Shown here piece by piece: positions 15,032-28,100 of a DNA stretch of 64,000 nucleotides. A program made the translations under genes and the position numbers. The stretch's first letter is position 1; every line of letters begins with the position of its first letter. This DNA comes from Chrysoperla carnea (Eukaryota > Arthropoda > Insecta > Neuroptera > Chrysopidae), in contig NC_058339.1 in NCBI RefSeq assembly GCF_905475395.1, forward strand, positions 56,119,172-56,183,171. The letters run 5' to 3'. Below the pieces are notes generated by a model. It was given only the letters and a program-made list of their open reading frames with translations. It did no database searches and was not told where the DNA came from.

Positions 15032-15955
15032 TCGATTAACTAAAGATAATCGATTTTTTTCGATTCTATTTTATTCGATAGATGATAATAAAGTTATAAT
15101 TTACTATTTGTTCATTTAAAACTCCAAAATTCTAGGCAAATATTAAAAAAATAATGCAGTTAAATATAAGACACGTTTAACGTAGTTAATATGATATGAT
15201 AATCGAGTTTTATAAAAATTGCTAATTTGTTTGTTGTTTGTTCTTGGCAACGATAATTTTAACGTCGTTTTTGAACGACAGCAATAAAAAAATGTCGATC
15301 CGATAAAAATCATTGCGTGTGTTTTAGCCTTAGATCGATCAAGTATAACATTTGTTTGTTTGTTTCTCAATTCAAACAACGGACGCGTACGGATTTAACT
15401 GTTGTCTCTTCAAATTTTCAATACTTTAAAAACTATACTTTTTTTATATATAATAATATATGTATATACATATATATATTTTTAAATATATATCATGAAC
15501 ACTTTTATAACATTAAAGTGATTAGAACGATATATTTCTAAATTTGTACTTAATACACCTCTTTTCACAAGATTAATTTAGTTCTGATATTAACAATTAA
15601 TGTTCGATAAATAATAATTAGTTTTTTTTTTTTTTTTTTTACTCAACTAATGGAAGACAATCTACGTTTAGTTTTTTTTTTAAACTTTTTATTGTTGGTC
15701 GTTATTAAATATATGTAAATGATATTGCATTTTTTTATTAATTAAAATAAATTAATTTGGGAAGTTAAATTAGAATTCTGAGAGGTTGATTCAATGATTT
15801 TATGTAAGGGTCCGCACGAAATCCTAACTTTGTTTAAGATATCTTGCCAAATTTCAATTTAGAAATTTAGACATGAATTTATTAATGAGATAACAAGGTT
15901 TTAAATTTAAAATTTATATACGAGAGATAAGATTCAAATATAATTTAGAATTTAG

Positions 15956-16504
15956 ATGTTGATTGTGTACATCAGTAAATCTTCGTTTCCAAACAGACAC
16001 TTTTTCCTTCTCATTGGCGCCGTTCTTGTTATTCGAGTGTTTGAGTTTTGTTTTATTAAAATAAATTTTTTTATAAATATTACTAACCTATTCTTATCTT
16101 TATCTTCTGTTTCAAGAGATATTAAACAGGAGCATGTAGTCTTCGTTTTACTTGAATTGGAAAGATTTACTGACTTGCAATTCTCAATGTTTTAAAAATA
16201 TTATGAAGCGCTTACACGAGTCGAGTAATCGTTAGAAAAGGCCTCAATTGAGTTTTATCGAAAATGCGAGTTTACGAATGGTACGTTAAAGGATGACCAT
16301 AAAAACCACTTAAAGTCGCTCAATTTCGAAAAGACACGCAGTGAAAAAAAATATTATTTTGTCTTATTAAAACGTTTTGTGTTATGGACAATGTGTTATT
16401 CAACAGATTTGTTCACTAAACTAAAATTGCCAAAAAGCGGTATATTGTGTTTCCTTAAAAAGAGTGCCTATGAAATATATGTCGAAGACACACTTCGGCA
16501 CTGA
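15956..16504 (+). pseudogene. Decayed gene: 182-codon frame with two internal stops
   Basis: A single frame runs from an ATG at 15956 to the TGA at 16502-16504, broken only by TAA at 16193 and TAA at 16226. The first part is hydrophobic (FFLLIGAVLVIRVFEFCFI). The second, 91 codons, is charged and protein-like (SIEFYRKCEFTNGTLKDDHK, KLKLPKSGILCFLKKSAYEI). Such a long frame is unexpected in DNA this AT-rich. No family recognised. Confidence 0.45.
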
Positions 16505-18799
16505 CATCTGATTCAATTTATTTAATTCGTTTTTTCACTAATGTTAAGGATCGCAAGAACTTCGACTTCAATTCATTACCAATTTTATTAACGCGTTATT
16601 TTGTAACAAATTTTCTATAATCTATTGAAGTACGAAAATAAAATTTATAAATCTTATAGTAATCAACCTCGATATCGATAGCATGAAAAGAGTGAGTGTT
16701 AAGTACAAAATAAAAAAAATTCAATTAATCACCAAAATTAGTAGAATTGATCTTCTAATAATACCACAGACATACTAGTTTTTTTTTCATCATATGTTAA
16801 CATTTAATTTATTATTAATTAATATTATGATTTTTTTTAATAAGCTAATATCTAATAAATTCACATATAACCACAATTTTCGATATTAATTAAATATGTT
16901 TAAATATATATTTATATATAATATATAGATTTTCTTCCTTAATTCATTACTTGATTCAGAATTAAAACTTTCTTATTTTTATATAAATTAGAACATTAAA
17001 CACGACGATGTCTCGTTTATTCATTAATTAGTTATACCAATAATATAATTAATAATAGAATAAAATATGTTTATATGTTTTTTTATTTTCTAATTAATTT
17101 ATTACTAGATTTTTTTAATGATTATTATTAAATAACTTAATACTCTGCGTGCAGTCTAGTTGATTGTGGTGTTAAATTTTTTTTTTAAGATTTAAAACAT
17201 CAAAAATTTCACATACAAATTCATAAGATGATTGGATTTTTGGTTGAGTTGTTTGTACCAATCAAATTCGTATCGAAATTTCATGACTATAAACATTTTT
17301 AGCTATCAATTTTTTTTTTAAATTCCTGACTTAATTTCATTCATATAAATGGTTTCGTAACGTCTGATAATCAACGATATAAAATGAGGGATGCGATATT
17401 CCTACGATTCTGTCGTATAAATGCAGTTCTGTTCCGATAAAAATTCAGAAATAAAATTTGATTAAAAAAATTTGGAATCAACTTTACAGCTTTTAATGAT
17501 TTACAGCCAAGTTTCGTTGTAGGAATGTCCCTTTTAGATTCATTACAATCTATTTTATTTCTGAATTTTTATAATATCTGCTTTAATTGAGATTAATATC
17601 GCCAGTTCTAAAATATGTATGCTTTTGGTGACTAGCCACAAGAATAAAGTTTTCGAACGAGTTCGAAACAATACAAGGTTACAAAAAAAAAAAACGAAGA
17701 TTGTGTTAAATTTTTTTTATATACTTTTTGATATTTTTAGGAAGTTGAGATCACAGAGCAAAAAGGGCTTTTTGTTTATTAATAAATTTTTACATTATTA
17801 AGATTATTTAAACACAGTACCAAATTTTATAGATTATGATTTAAATTTTTATTATCTAAATTTAAATAACCCACTTGTTTTAAATGAATCAGAAAATTAT
17901 TTATGTTTATTTTTTAAAATATTAATTAACATTGGTATTCATTGTTTTATTTATTTTTTTTTAAATAATTTATTTTAGAAAAATCTCAGTTATGATTTAG
18001 AATTGTCGAATTTGTTTGTTTTATAGTTCAATGGATATTCAGTCATAAGATTCTTTTATTAAAATTTATAATTTTTTTCGTGATGTTTTTTTTTTTTTTT
18101 TTTTTTTATTAAGGTATTTGTTTTTAAATATGGCCATTGTTGTTAAATGTTTGTTCACAAAGTATAATTAAATATTATATATTAAAAACAACATTATTTT
18201 GGTATTTTACGTTTTGTTTTTTTGTGATTAAATCTTTCATTGCGTTTTTTATTATTTTGAACACAGTATTATTTTTTTATTTATTTTAATTTAAAATATT
18301 TATTTTAGGCTATGAAATGCTTTTTACAAGCATCAAGAATTGACGCTTGTAAAGTAAAATGTCTTTTTTATCACAAGTCTGAGTAAAAATTATGAATACC
18401 CTTCCTTTTTTTAAATATTCCATCCCATCGCTATCCGAATTATTCTTATTGTACAGCCTGTGCACAAAAACAAATCTTCAAGATAAATCTACAACTCTTA
18501 TAATAATTACACTGCGCGACAAATGTCGACTATTGTTTGATACCTTTGATTATAAAGTAGCTATTTTCTATAAAACTGAACTTGCTGATCACGTAAATAG
18601 CAATCAAATTTTTCTAATATATCTCGTTTTTTAAATATTATGTAAAAACTATCTTCATATACCCTCATTCTGAATATGAAAAGTTATGTATTACGGTATA
18701 TACTCAACGAATAAAAGTTTTTTATTTCTTAAAATTGTTCCACAGGCTGTTTTTTTGCTCAAAGGTTCATGCTGAACATCAAAACTTATACTGTGGTCG
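16505..18799. other. AT-rich intergenic DNA
   Basis: No gene recognised. A 25-base poly-T tract lies near 18085. The ORF at 18392-18634 (80 residues) has near-normal composition but no other support. Confidence 0.5.
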
Positions 18800-19096
18800 G
18801 TGTGTCAAAGCGTAAGAAGCACTGAAATTAATCTTATGGGCTTGAATTTCGTAAATGCCTAACTCCATCTAGACTCACGGGCTGATCTCACGTTTAAAAT
18901 AAATATTTATGATAAAAACCAAGGATTGCAGTAATTTGGGGAGAATGGATCAACTTTGCATGGAGTACATGAAAATAGTTTTTATAATTCAGAACCGTGG
19001 CGTAATACAAAAATTTGTGACTTGCGTTCATCTGCTTAATTTAGAAAATATCTAATATCATTCTGGATACCAAAATCGTTTCGCACAGTGTTATAA
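18800..19096 (+). pseudogene. Decayed coding fragment with three internal stops
   Basis: A 98-codon frame contains STEINLMGLNFVNA, LHLDSRADLTFKINIYDKNQ, FGENGSTLHGVHENSFYNSE and FRKYLISFWIPKSFRTVL, separated by three TAA codons. The segments have normal protein composition, unlike translated AT-rich noise. A frame shift near 18800 may link it to FFAQRFMLNIKTYTVVGVSK upstream. Unknown family. Confidence 0.4.
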
Positions 19097-20921
19097 GCTT
19101 TTTTCTTATACTTAATTAAAAACTATAAACTATGCATAATATTATCATACATTAATAATATATATATATTATATATCAATTAAAAACACTGGACTCTTTT
19201 GTGCGAGAATAAACAAAAAAAAAATAATTAAAAAAAAAATTAAAAGTTAATAATAATAATAATTATTGACAAATATGTAAATAGCAAATATAATCTGACT
19301 TTCAAAATATAACTAGTTTTAAGGTACAATTTTAAAAATAGTAACATACTTATTTTTTAAATATTAATTAAACATTGAAAACCAGGCACATAAAAATACA
19401 AGAAATTAACTTTCGTTAAATAATAGTTTTAAATATATTTTTTTTATATAATAATATTTTTTTAATAATACGTTTAATTTGGTGAAAAACAGAGAAAATT
19501 TTTTTTTTAAATAAAAAAAGAGGAAAAAAATACAGTTGTAGTTTAGTCATGTGTAAAAAACAAAAAAAAGAAACTAAATTATAATTTGAACTCTCATCGT
19601 TGTAATTTAAAAATTTTTTTTCCAACTGAAATATATTTATGAAGTTTCAATTCTGGACACACCTGTACAAATCTCAATTGTCAGTCATAGCAGAAAGTAT
19701 CAGTCAAATAAATAAGTGCATAACAGAAGCACTTAATCATCACATTTTGAACTTGTTAAAAAAAAATTTGAACTGAAGTACTGATTGCTACTGTTTTAAG
19801 AAAAGTTTCTATTATCAAGCCGATGTTATTAATTCTTAGAAAGTTGTTTTAGACAATGTGTTCTGAATAAATAAAATACGTATATTTCAAATAAATACAC
19901 ATTGAACTCATTTTAATTAAGTCTGTGCGCATCCATCAGTAAATTCGTGATCATATATGTACGTTGATGCAACTTTCTAAAATCATGGAATGATTCATGA
20001 TATAAAATTAACAACGTTTATCTGAATAATAGAATCAATTATATTTGAACTTGGATAATAATCTGAGCGATACATGAACATTCCTTGATTAACACATATT
20101 GTTTTTTACGCATATTAAAATCAACAATTAGGAACTAAGAAAATTTAAATCCAACAATTGACCATAAGAATAATAAAATTTTCGATATTTTCCCATTTAT
20201 TGTCGGCATGAAACACTCGCGTCTTAATTGGAAACGCTTATTTATTTTAGTCATAAATGATTAATAATGGTTAATTCTGTACATTTTAGAATATTCGAAG
20301 TACGGAAACGAAGGCGACTACATTGCATTGAATTCATTGCAATGTAGAAATCAATTTTATTACAGCTAATTTTCCCAAATTCATGATACGTTTGACAATA
20401 AAGATTACCTTGAACATAATTGATACTAAGGCAGAGAGAGCTGGAAAAAATCATCACGAGCATTGAATGCACCGTTCAGTCACAAGATTTATATGAATTA
20501 ATATATATCGTTCATTCCTAAATTGTTTTCGAAATTTTGCAGTACAGAATATAGTTAAAAAAGTGGTTTAGAATGTCATATATCGCCCTAGAATATAAAA
20601 TACGTCAAAGAATCAACACACACGACATCACTAGCAACACTTGCATATTCCATCACCTGTTTTTAAAAGTGATGTAGCTAAGATAAATGTTCGTCACATA
20701 ATTAATTATCACACATTTCCCTATCAAAATATACAATAATATTTAAATAATAATAATAATAATAATTAAAGAAAAAAAAAACAAAGATAGTAAAATTTCC
20801 CTTTCAAATATTTTGAAGAACAAAACTTGACTAGTATCGTAACAGTACACACGAAGTGATATGCAAAGTACATTTATATCATCATAAAATAAGTAGAAAT
20901 GCAATGTGAGATAAATAATAT
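19097..20921. other. AT-rich intergenic DNA
   Basis: Poly-A/T rich to about 19620, then more complex. The minus-strand ORF at 20251-20472 is unsupported. No RNA gene seen. Confidence 0.5.
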
Positions 20922-21167
20922 TTATATGTGTGATGTTATTTTGAAATAAGGGTCGTGGTGATTATCTAATACTCCGTGAGAACGAGCTCTTTGTAAATTT
21001 AACATTCTTTGTGTACTTTTCTGTAAGAAAAAGACAAGGTTATCAATGTATGCGGATGGTAAATTAACAAAGAGTGCGTCCGTTTTTAAAAAAACGTGCA
21101 AACGCATCGGAGTGTTTTCTAGCCACAACCATTTAACTGTCGTATATATTTGTAATACGCATGTCAT
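20922..21167 (-). pseudogene. Possible decayed or small coding fragment
   Basis: An 81-residue ORF of balanced composition (KWLWLENTPMRLHVFLKTDA, FLQKSTQRMLNLQRARSHGV) starts at an ATG but has no clear splice partners. It stands alone in AT-rich DNA. Unknown family; it could equally be a small hypothetical gene. Confidence 0.3.
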
Positions 21168-22119
21168 GTCATTTTTTTAAATTAATATGCTATGAAATGG
21201 AGAAGAGTCTTGAATTGAGCTGCTAATTATCTATAATACAATAAAATGATGATTGGTAGAGATTACATAATTAAATAATACTTAATAAAAATGATTGCGA
21301 TTATAAAATACAATTCGATAATATTTTGTGTTCACAAAACATGAACAAAATTATATAATCAGCTCTTATTTCAGTCTTTATAATTTTTTTTGTTGTATAT
21401 ATAAATCGCCATCATCAATTCATCCGCTATCGTCATTTATCTTATTTCTGTTATGACATGACAATGGAGTGGAGATTTTTAATCTTAAACAAGTCACATT
21501 CAATATACAATATCACCAAATATATAATTTTTTTAAAAAATGGAATACGATGTAGTCCAGAGATTGACTACAAATAATGTATATATGGGATCACTAATAA
21601 AATAATTGGTTTATTTAACATTATTTTTAGTCATTCGTTAACTACAATCGTAGCCTTTTTTTTTTAAATCACAAATAATAAAATTGAAGAAGGCCATTTT
21701 TAAGCAGCCGTCAATACTACTAATTATATGGTCGAGTATTCAGTATATTTTTTTTTTGGACTATTTTATTGTCCGTCTTTTTTTACAGGTAAATACTTGC
21801 AATTGTTTTTGTTTTTATAAATATATAGATAATACAAAAAAAAAGTTTAAAAATATTTGTATTAATTAATTAAATATATATTATTAGGATCGATTTTAAT
21901 AATATTAATTAAAATATTTTGCATAAATATTAGAATTTGTATAATTATACAAAAATTAATGCATTATCATGATTTTTTTATGTTTTTACAAGCTGGTCCC
22001 TAAAAGCTTTCAATCGAAAAATTCCTCTATTCATACACAATTTTTCGATATAAAAACTTTTACAACATTTTTAAACTTTTTTTTCCATCACTATTTACAG
22101 GATTGTTAATTTATAATTG
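21168..22119 (-). other. Region just downstream of the GW182 stop; 3' UTR expected here
   Basis: The GW182 3' UTR must begin at 22119 and run leftwards. Many AATAAA-like hexamers occur by chance, so I cannot place the cleavage site or the UTR length. Confidence 0.4.
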
Positions 22120-25100
22120 TTACATGGACTCACCACCCAACAAATCTCCTGGTAGGTATGAATTTAGACTTGATGGTGTGGCTCGTTGAGTATCGCTGTC
22201 CATGGTGGATGGAGGTGCCCCCCATAAACTAGCTGTTGGGGTTGGATTTGGTGGCCAACATGCGTTACCCCATGTATCGGTGCCAGCATTTAGATTGGCA
22301 CCGGGAGCACCTTTTGTTCCACCACCACCACCACGCCATCCAGCACCACTAGATCCACTTTGTTGTGCTAAATTTTGCATTAATGTGTTGACATCGCTGT
22401 CGCCGGGAGATTCGGCAAGAATTGTTGTGTTACCCAATACACAATTGTTTAATGCAGTTTGCGCCTATAATTACATGGAAATTTTATAATTAGTAGAATA
22501 TATTAGCAGCGGATATAAACGAGCTTTTAAGAAAATTTTACTCTCATATTTAGTGTTTGGAACTCATTTATCATCATAAATTGGATCCGTTGTTTTAATC
22601 ATTGGAAGTCTTTAAAACATTTACCCAAATTGTCTTTACTTATTTCTAAAGTCGTACTATACCAAAAAAAGTGAAGGTAGCTTTGAAAATCATAGAAAAC
22701 ATAAAAAGAAATTTATGGAAATTTAAAATATTCTTAGCAATGGACTACTTAGGTGATTCTATGACCCCTGTACCAAAATTTGGATACTACCTTAAATATA
22801 TTTTTAACAAATAGATCTTCAATAGGTCATTTTATGAACCCTTGTATCAAAATATTTGTTACAACCTAAAATATTTTTAAACAAATCTTACAAACTTTAA
22901 ACTTTATTCTAATATACAGTTAGAGTCTCGATAATCACAAATGTCTGGTAATAGGAATATTTTCGTCCACCAGAACTTTCCATACAGCTCTCTATATACA
23001 TCTAATATTCATTGCTATGATTCTAAAATAGCATCACAATAAGACGTTTTTTATGCAGTGTGTACAGTCTAGCTTAAATACATACATTCCAATACTGTTT
23101 TTTCAATGCTTTATTTTATTTATAATGAATTTTTCCATTCAATCTCAATAATCGAAACTTCCCCAGTTTTCATGGAGGCCCGATTATCGACACTCTATTG
23201 TATTTCATTTATAAGCAGGGTATAAAAATGATGCGTTACCTTGATAGCTTCTTCCCGAGATGAATATTTTGCAAGTGCAAATCCATGATTAGAATAAAGA
23301 TGGAAGCTTTGTAAAGGTCCATGCTGTTTGCATAATGTTTGTAGTGTAGAGCCGTCAATCTGTTGAGAAAATAATAATTGTTAGAAAATTAATTTAAATA
23401 ATTTTTAAAATTATTTAGTTGTGGTTTATTTACAGTACTCTCATAAAATATAAACGTTTGAAACTCATTTATTATCATCAATTGGATCCGTTTTTTTTAA
23501 TCATAGAAATTTCTTGTCGGGGGGTCAAAATTTAAAAGTATAAGAGCATATTTTCTTAATTAAATATGATTTGATGTTAAATGATTTATTATTCAATTTT
23601 AGAACCGCTATTTCTGAAGCATCAATCTAAGCTAGGCCAGTCTAAAATGTACCAAATAACTTAATAACTAAAAGGGAAAATATATAAAATTTTTATGTTC
23701 CAGTGTAAGTTATATAAAAACAAGAAAAATAAAATACCTGTGCAGTAAGATTTCTTAAAAGAAGCCATGAAGATCCCCAATTTGCAGAGCCCCAAGCGCC
23801 CGAGGCGGCTGATCGAGCACCACCAATTCCACTCCAACCATTTGTGGTAGCATTTGATCCACCAATTCCACCTTTAACAAGGCCAGGTGGTGGACCACGT
23901 TTTCCCATTGCTGGTGCACCCCATAATTCGTTTGCATTGGCCGTTGGCTGAGGTGTAATATCACCCCAAGTACCCTTTGTAGCTCCAATTTTATTTAAAG
24001 GACTAAAAAGAAGAAATTATTTAATTTCATTTTGATAACTACAGAAGCGTAATAAAAAATTACATACCTGGTAAATGAAGTAGTTGAGATTGGGTTGAAA
24101 CTCCATGTAGAAGAAGAGATGCTTAATGGTTCAACAGGAGGCGATGCTTTTGATGGAACGGTAGATGGAGGTTGAGCACTGAATATTTCAGTATCCTTGA
24201 TTGTAGCCAATGATAATGGTGAACGTACAACGCTTCCCGGAGTAATGGTTGGATCATCTTCAATACTCTTCATCTGATTGCCCTGAATAATGTCCAGTAA
24301 ACGATTAAAGAATTTTAGGATGAACTTACATTTAAAGAGAACACAAATTGACCACCTAGCATGCTTGACCATGCCAAAAGCTGTAATACATACACCTGTT
24401 AAAAATATTCGATAACCAACGGTTCCCATAAGAACAACATTGTTCATAATCTTAATCGAACACTATTTCTTTTTATAAATGAAGCCCATATATAAATACA
24501 AATTGTGGACAGTTTTTATACATTTTACAAAACGCATGCCACAATTAAAAAATAAATATAAAATTTTTTTTGGTCCTGTGTTTCACTTTTCAAGTTTACC
24601 ATCTGTTTACGTTATAGCATACCTTCCATGGTTTTCCAGGTTCAAATTCTGGAACTACATCTAAGAATGTAGCAGGTGATGCTTGAGCCGAAGGCCATGC
24701 ATCTTTTCCAGCACCGTCAGGACCATCAGTTCCTGAATCAGGCCATCCACCAGTATCATTTGAGCGACCAGTAGACCACGGTCTACAAAATAATATCAAA
24801 TTAAAATATCTCTCAAATTTTAATCAATTTATTAGAATTTATTAAATAATTTTATCTCATAATCAATGTTTGGAATTCATTTCTTATCATAAATTGGATC
24901 CGTTGTTTTAATCATAGAAAATTATTAAGATTAAACTTGTTTTTTGTTATTTAGCTACGGAACTATAAAAATAAAAAGCAACGAACAAGTGTAACTAGGT
25001 TCCTTTCTAACATAAGAAAAAAAAATTAGTAATAAAAATATAAAAGTAAAATTATTTTACCCATCACTTTGACCAAGACCAAGATTCATTGATGGTGACG

Positions 25101-28100
25101 AATGAGCTACTGGCGGTTTTGCAATAGAGCCTGGTGCACGACTAAATTCACCAGTGGTATCTTCTTTTTCAGGTTTAATCCATTGTTGTAATCGTGATTG
25201 GGATGATTGGGCGTATGAAGTCTAAAAAATATGATTAGTGATTCAAATTTGCATTTGTTAATTTAAACAGTGATGGCGTTTACGCATACAATATTAATTC
25301 TTAACATCCTAAACAAATTCGAAGGATTATAAAGAAAATATATTTAACCAAGACATACAACGTGATAAAAAAAATCGCTCTAAACTATGAATAATAACTA
25401 ATTTTACTTGTAAATAAGACAATTTAATGTGAATGTTGAAAATTTCGGACTACGGACTAATTTTAATCCAGAGTTCGTTGTTTGTTCCAAAATTTATCAA
25501 ACAAAAACAGTATATCTTAGCCATATTTCGAATCTATATCAATATGACACACTGTTCAGTGATTAAGTCGGGTAAAAATTTCTCAAATTATATTTCCTGC
25601 ATATGTTATACATTGAAAAAAAATTTAAAACGCAATTTAGCAAGATCAGGTAAATAAATAATGTAAAAGAATTAATTATTTACATGTTAACTCAATAATC
25701 CGTAAAGAATTGGCGTATTAAATACGTGGCACATCACTGATTGTTATAATTTTTTGTAAATCAATGTTTTTTTACCGGTGGTTCTTTGTTTAATGACAAA
25801 TCAGAGAAATTTCCTTGTAAAGCTGATATTGGATCATGCATGTTGGTCTTGAAGAAATCTTGACCAGCTCCACCACCGCCTCCTCCCATTTGTTTTACAT
25901 ACAATGCTTGATTGGCAGCAATTTGATTCTGAAACGAATTTTATTTTAATTTTGCTATCGATTACTTGAAGTCTTAACAAATTAATTGATGAAATAAATT
26001 ATTTAAAAATCAGACATCCAAGGAAGTTAAAAAATCATCAGTATCAACGAAAATTTGTATGGTTATCATCACTTAAAGTGTTGTTTTTAAAGTTGCGGTT
26101 TTTGTTAAAAGTGTTATTTTTGAGTGTATCCTAAATAAATAGAAAATGATGTACACACATTTTATCTATCTCAAAAAATATATAATTACCTGTAAATTAG
26201 TAATTTGTTGTTTTGTTTTAGTGATATTAACGGTAACTTGCAGTATTGCTTGAGAATTGGGTTTTCCTAATGAACTTTGTGATTGAAAGACGCTATGTTG
26301 ATTCATCAATGATTGTAACAATTTAATATGTTGCAATAATTGATTTAATAAAATTAATGTTTGTGGAGCTAATGGTTGATTTAGAATCTGCAAAAATAAA
26401 AATACCAATTTCAATCATATGTTAAATAAATATATTAAAACATATTTTTTTATATTTAAAATCAGACATCCAAGGAAGTTAAAAAATCATCAGTATCAAT
26501 GAAAAATTTATATGATTATCATCATTTAAAATGAAATTTTTTAAAGTTAAAATAATTATATTGACCCGCAAATGGATCGGAATTCTAATTTTAGTGTAAC
26601 TCACATTAATTGTTCGAAGATTTCTTCAAACATCAATTTGGGCCAACTCCCATAATTTTGATTCACGTTTACTTCGAAATAAAAGGATTTGAATTTTTTG
26701 TTCTTAAATCTTATCACTATATCAATACAAAACAAAATCATGGCAACAAAAAAAGGAATAAAGCATGGTTAGTTACTTTACCTTCAACTTGAAAACGTTA
26801 ACTTTTGTTTAACAGTCTGCCTTGCGCTAGTCCAGATTTGTATTCTTTATTTATCTATATTTATCTAGTTGCAGATTAATTGTATTATTTATCATTAGTA
26901 TAAAATTACAAATGGCGATCAGATTCAATTTCCGAATTAAAAAACAATCATTAAATCGTTATTTTTCGAAGTAAAGGTGAAAATGTCGGATGAGACAAAA
27001 AATGTTCTTTGAACCAATATCAACATTTGATGTGAATTGTTAGGATCAATGTACCAATCCATCTTCGGTCTAAATACCAGTCTTTTATATTTTAATAACA
27101 GAAAATTAATATCATGATTTATTACCTGGTGATTTAAATAACCAGCTTGAACAGCCATTTGAATTTGTTGTACAAGCATACGTAATTGTTGAGTACTTGG
27201 TTGAGATTGTGCTGGTGGTGGTTGTGATCGTGCTTGTGAACCTGTTGCACCATAACCAGGTATATTAGTAACCGCTGCAGATCCAGCATTTGCACCTCCA
27301 CTTGCTTGTAATATTTTCTGGACAACTGCAGGAGACATGTTATTAATGGATGGTATTGATGGATTTCCACCACTTCCACTCATATTGTTGATTAAATTAG
27401 GTGCATTTCCACCCTTAAAAAATGAAAACAAATTAATTAAATTATCAATTTTGAATTATTTATATATTTAACGTAATTCAAATATTTAAAAAAAGATCAG
27501 ACATCCAAGGAAGTTAAAAAATCATCAGTATCAACGAAAATTTAAATGGTTATCATCATTCAAAAGTATAATTTTAAATTTTTTCTAAATTTTAAACAAA
27601 AATAGACAAAGAACGAGATCTCTTTTGAAATTAACAAATTTGAATAATAAGAGGAAAATAGTTTTATACTTACAGGAGGAAATTGTATTTGACCTGGCCC
27701 GCCAGGCCCAAATCGTTGTCCATAAGGCCCTGCATTAGCATGGTCATATCCATGTTCATCATGTCGTCCTCCAACTGCACTGGCTGATCCACCAGTACTG
27801 TTACGCCAGGTATCAACAGACGGACGTAATGGACTTAAAATATCTAGTGCATCATCTAAGTTCATATCTCTTAAGCGTAATGCATTTTCTGCATCTTCTT
27901 TTTTGTAACCCATTTCTACAAGATGACGGAATTGTTTACTATTCCATACATGTTCTTTGGTAAGTTTTGGTCCTGGTTTATTCCAATCGATTTCTGAATC
28001 CCATGCAACAGGTGGAGCTTTTGGTTTTGTATTCCATGCTTCTTCACTCCAATGTTGTTGTGCATCATCACCCCATGAACCGTTACGACCCCACAGTGAC

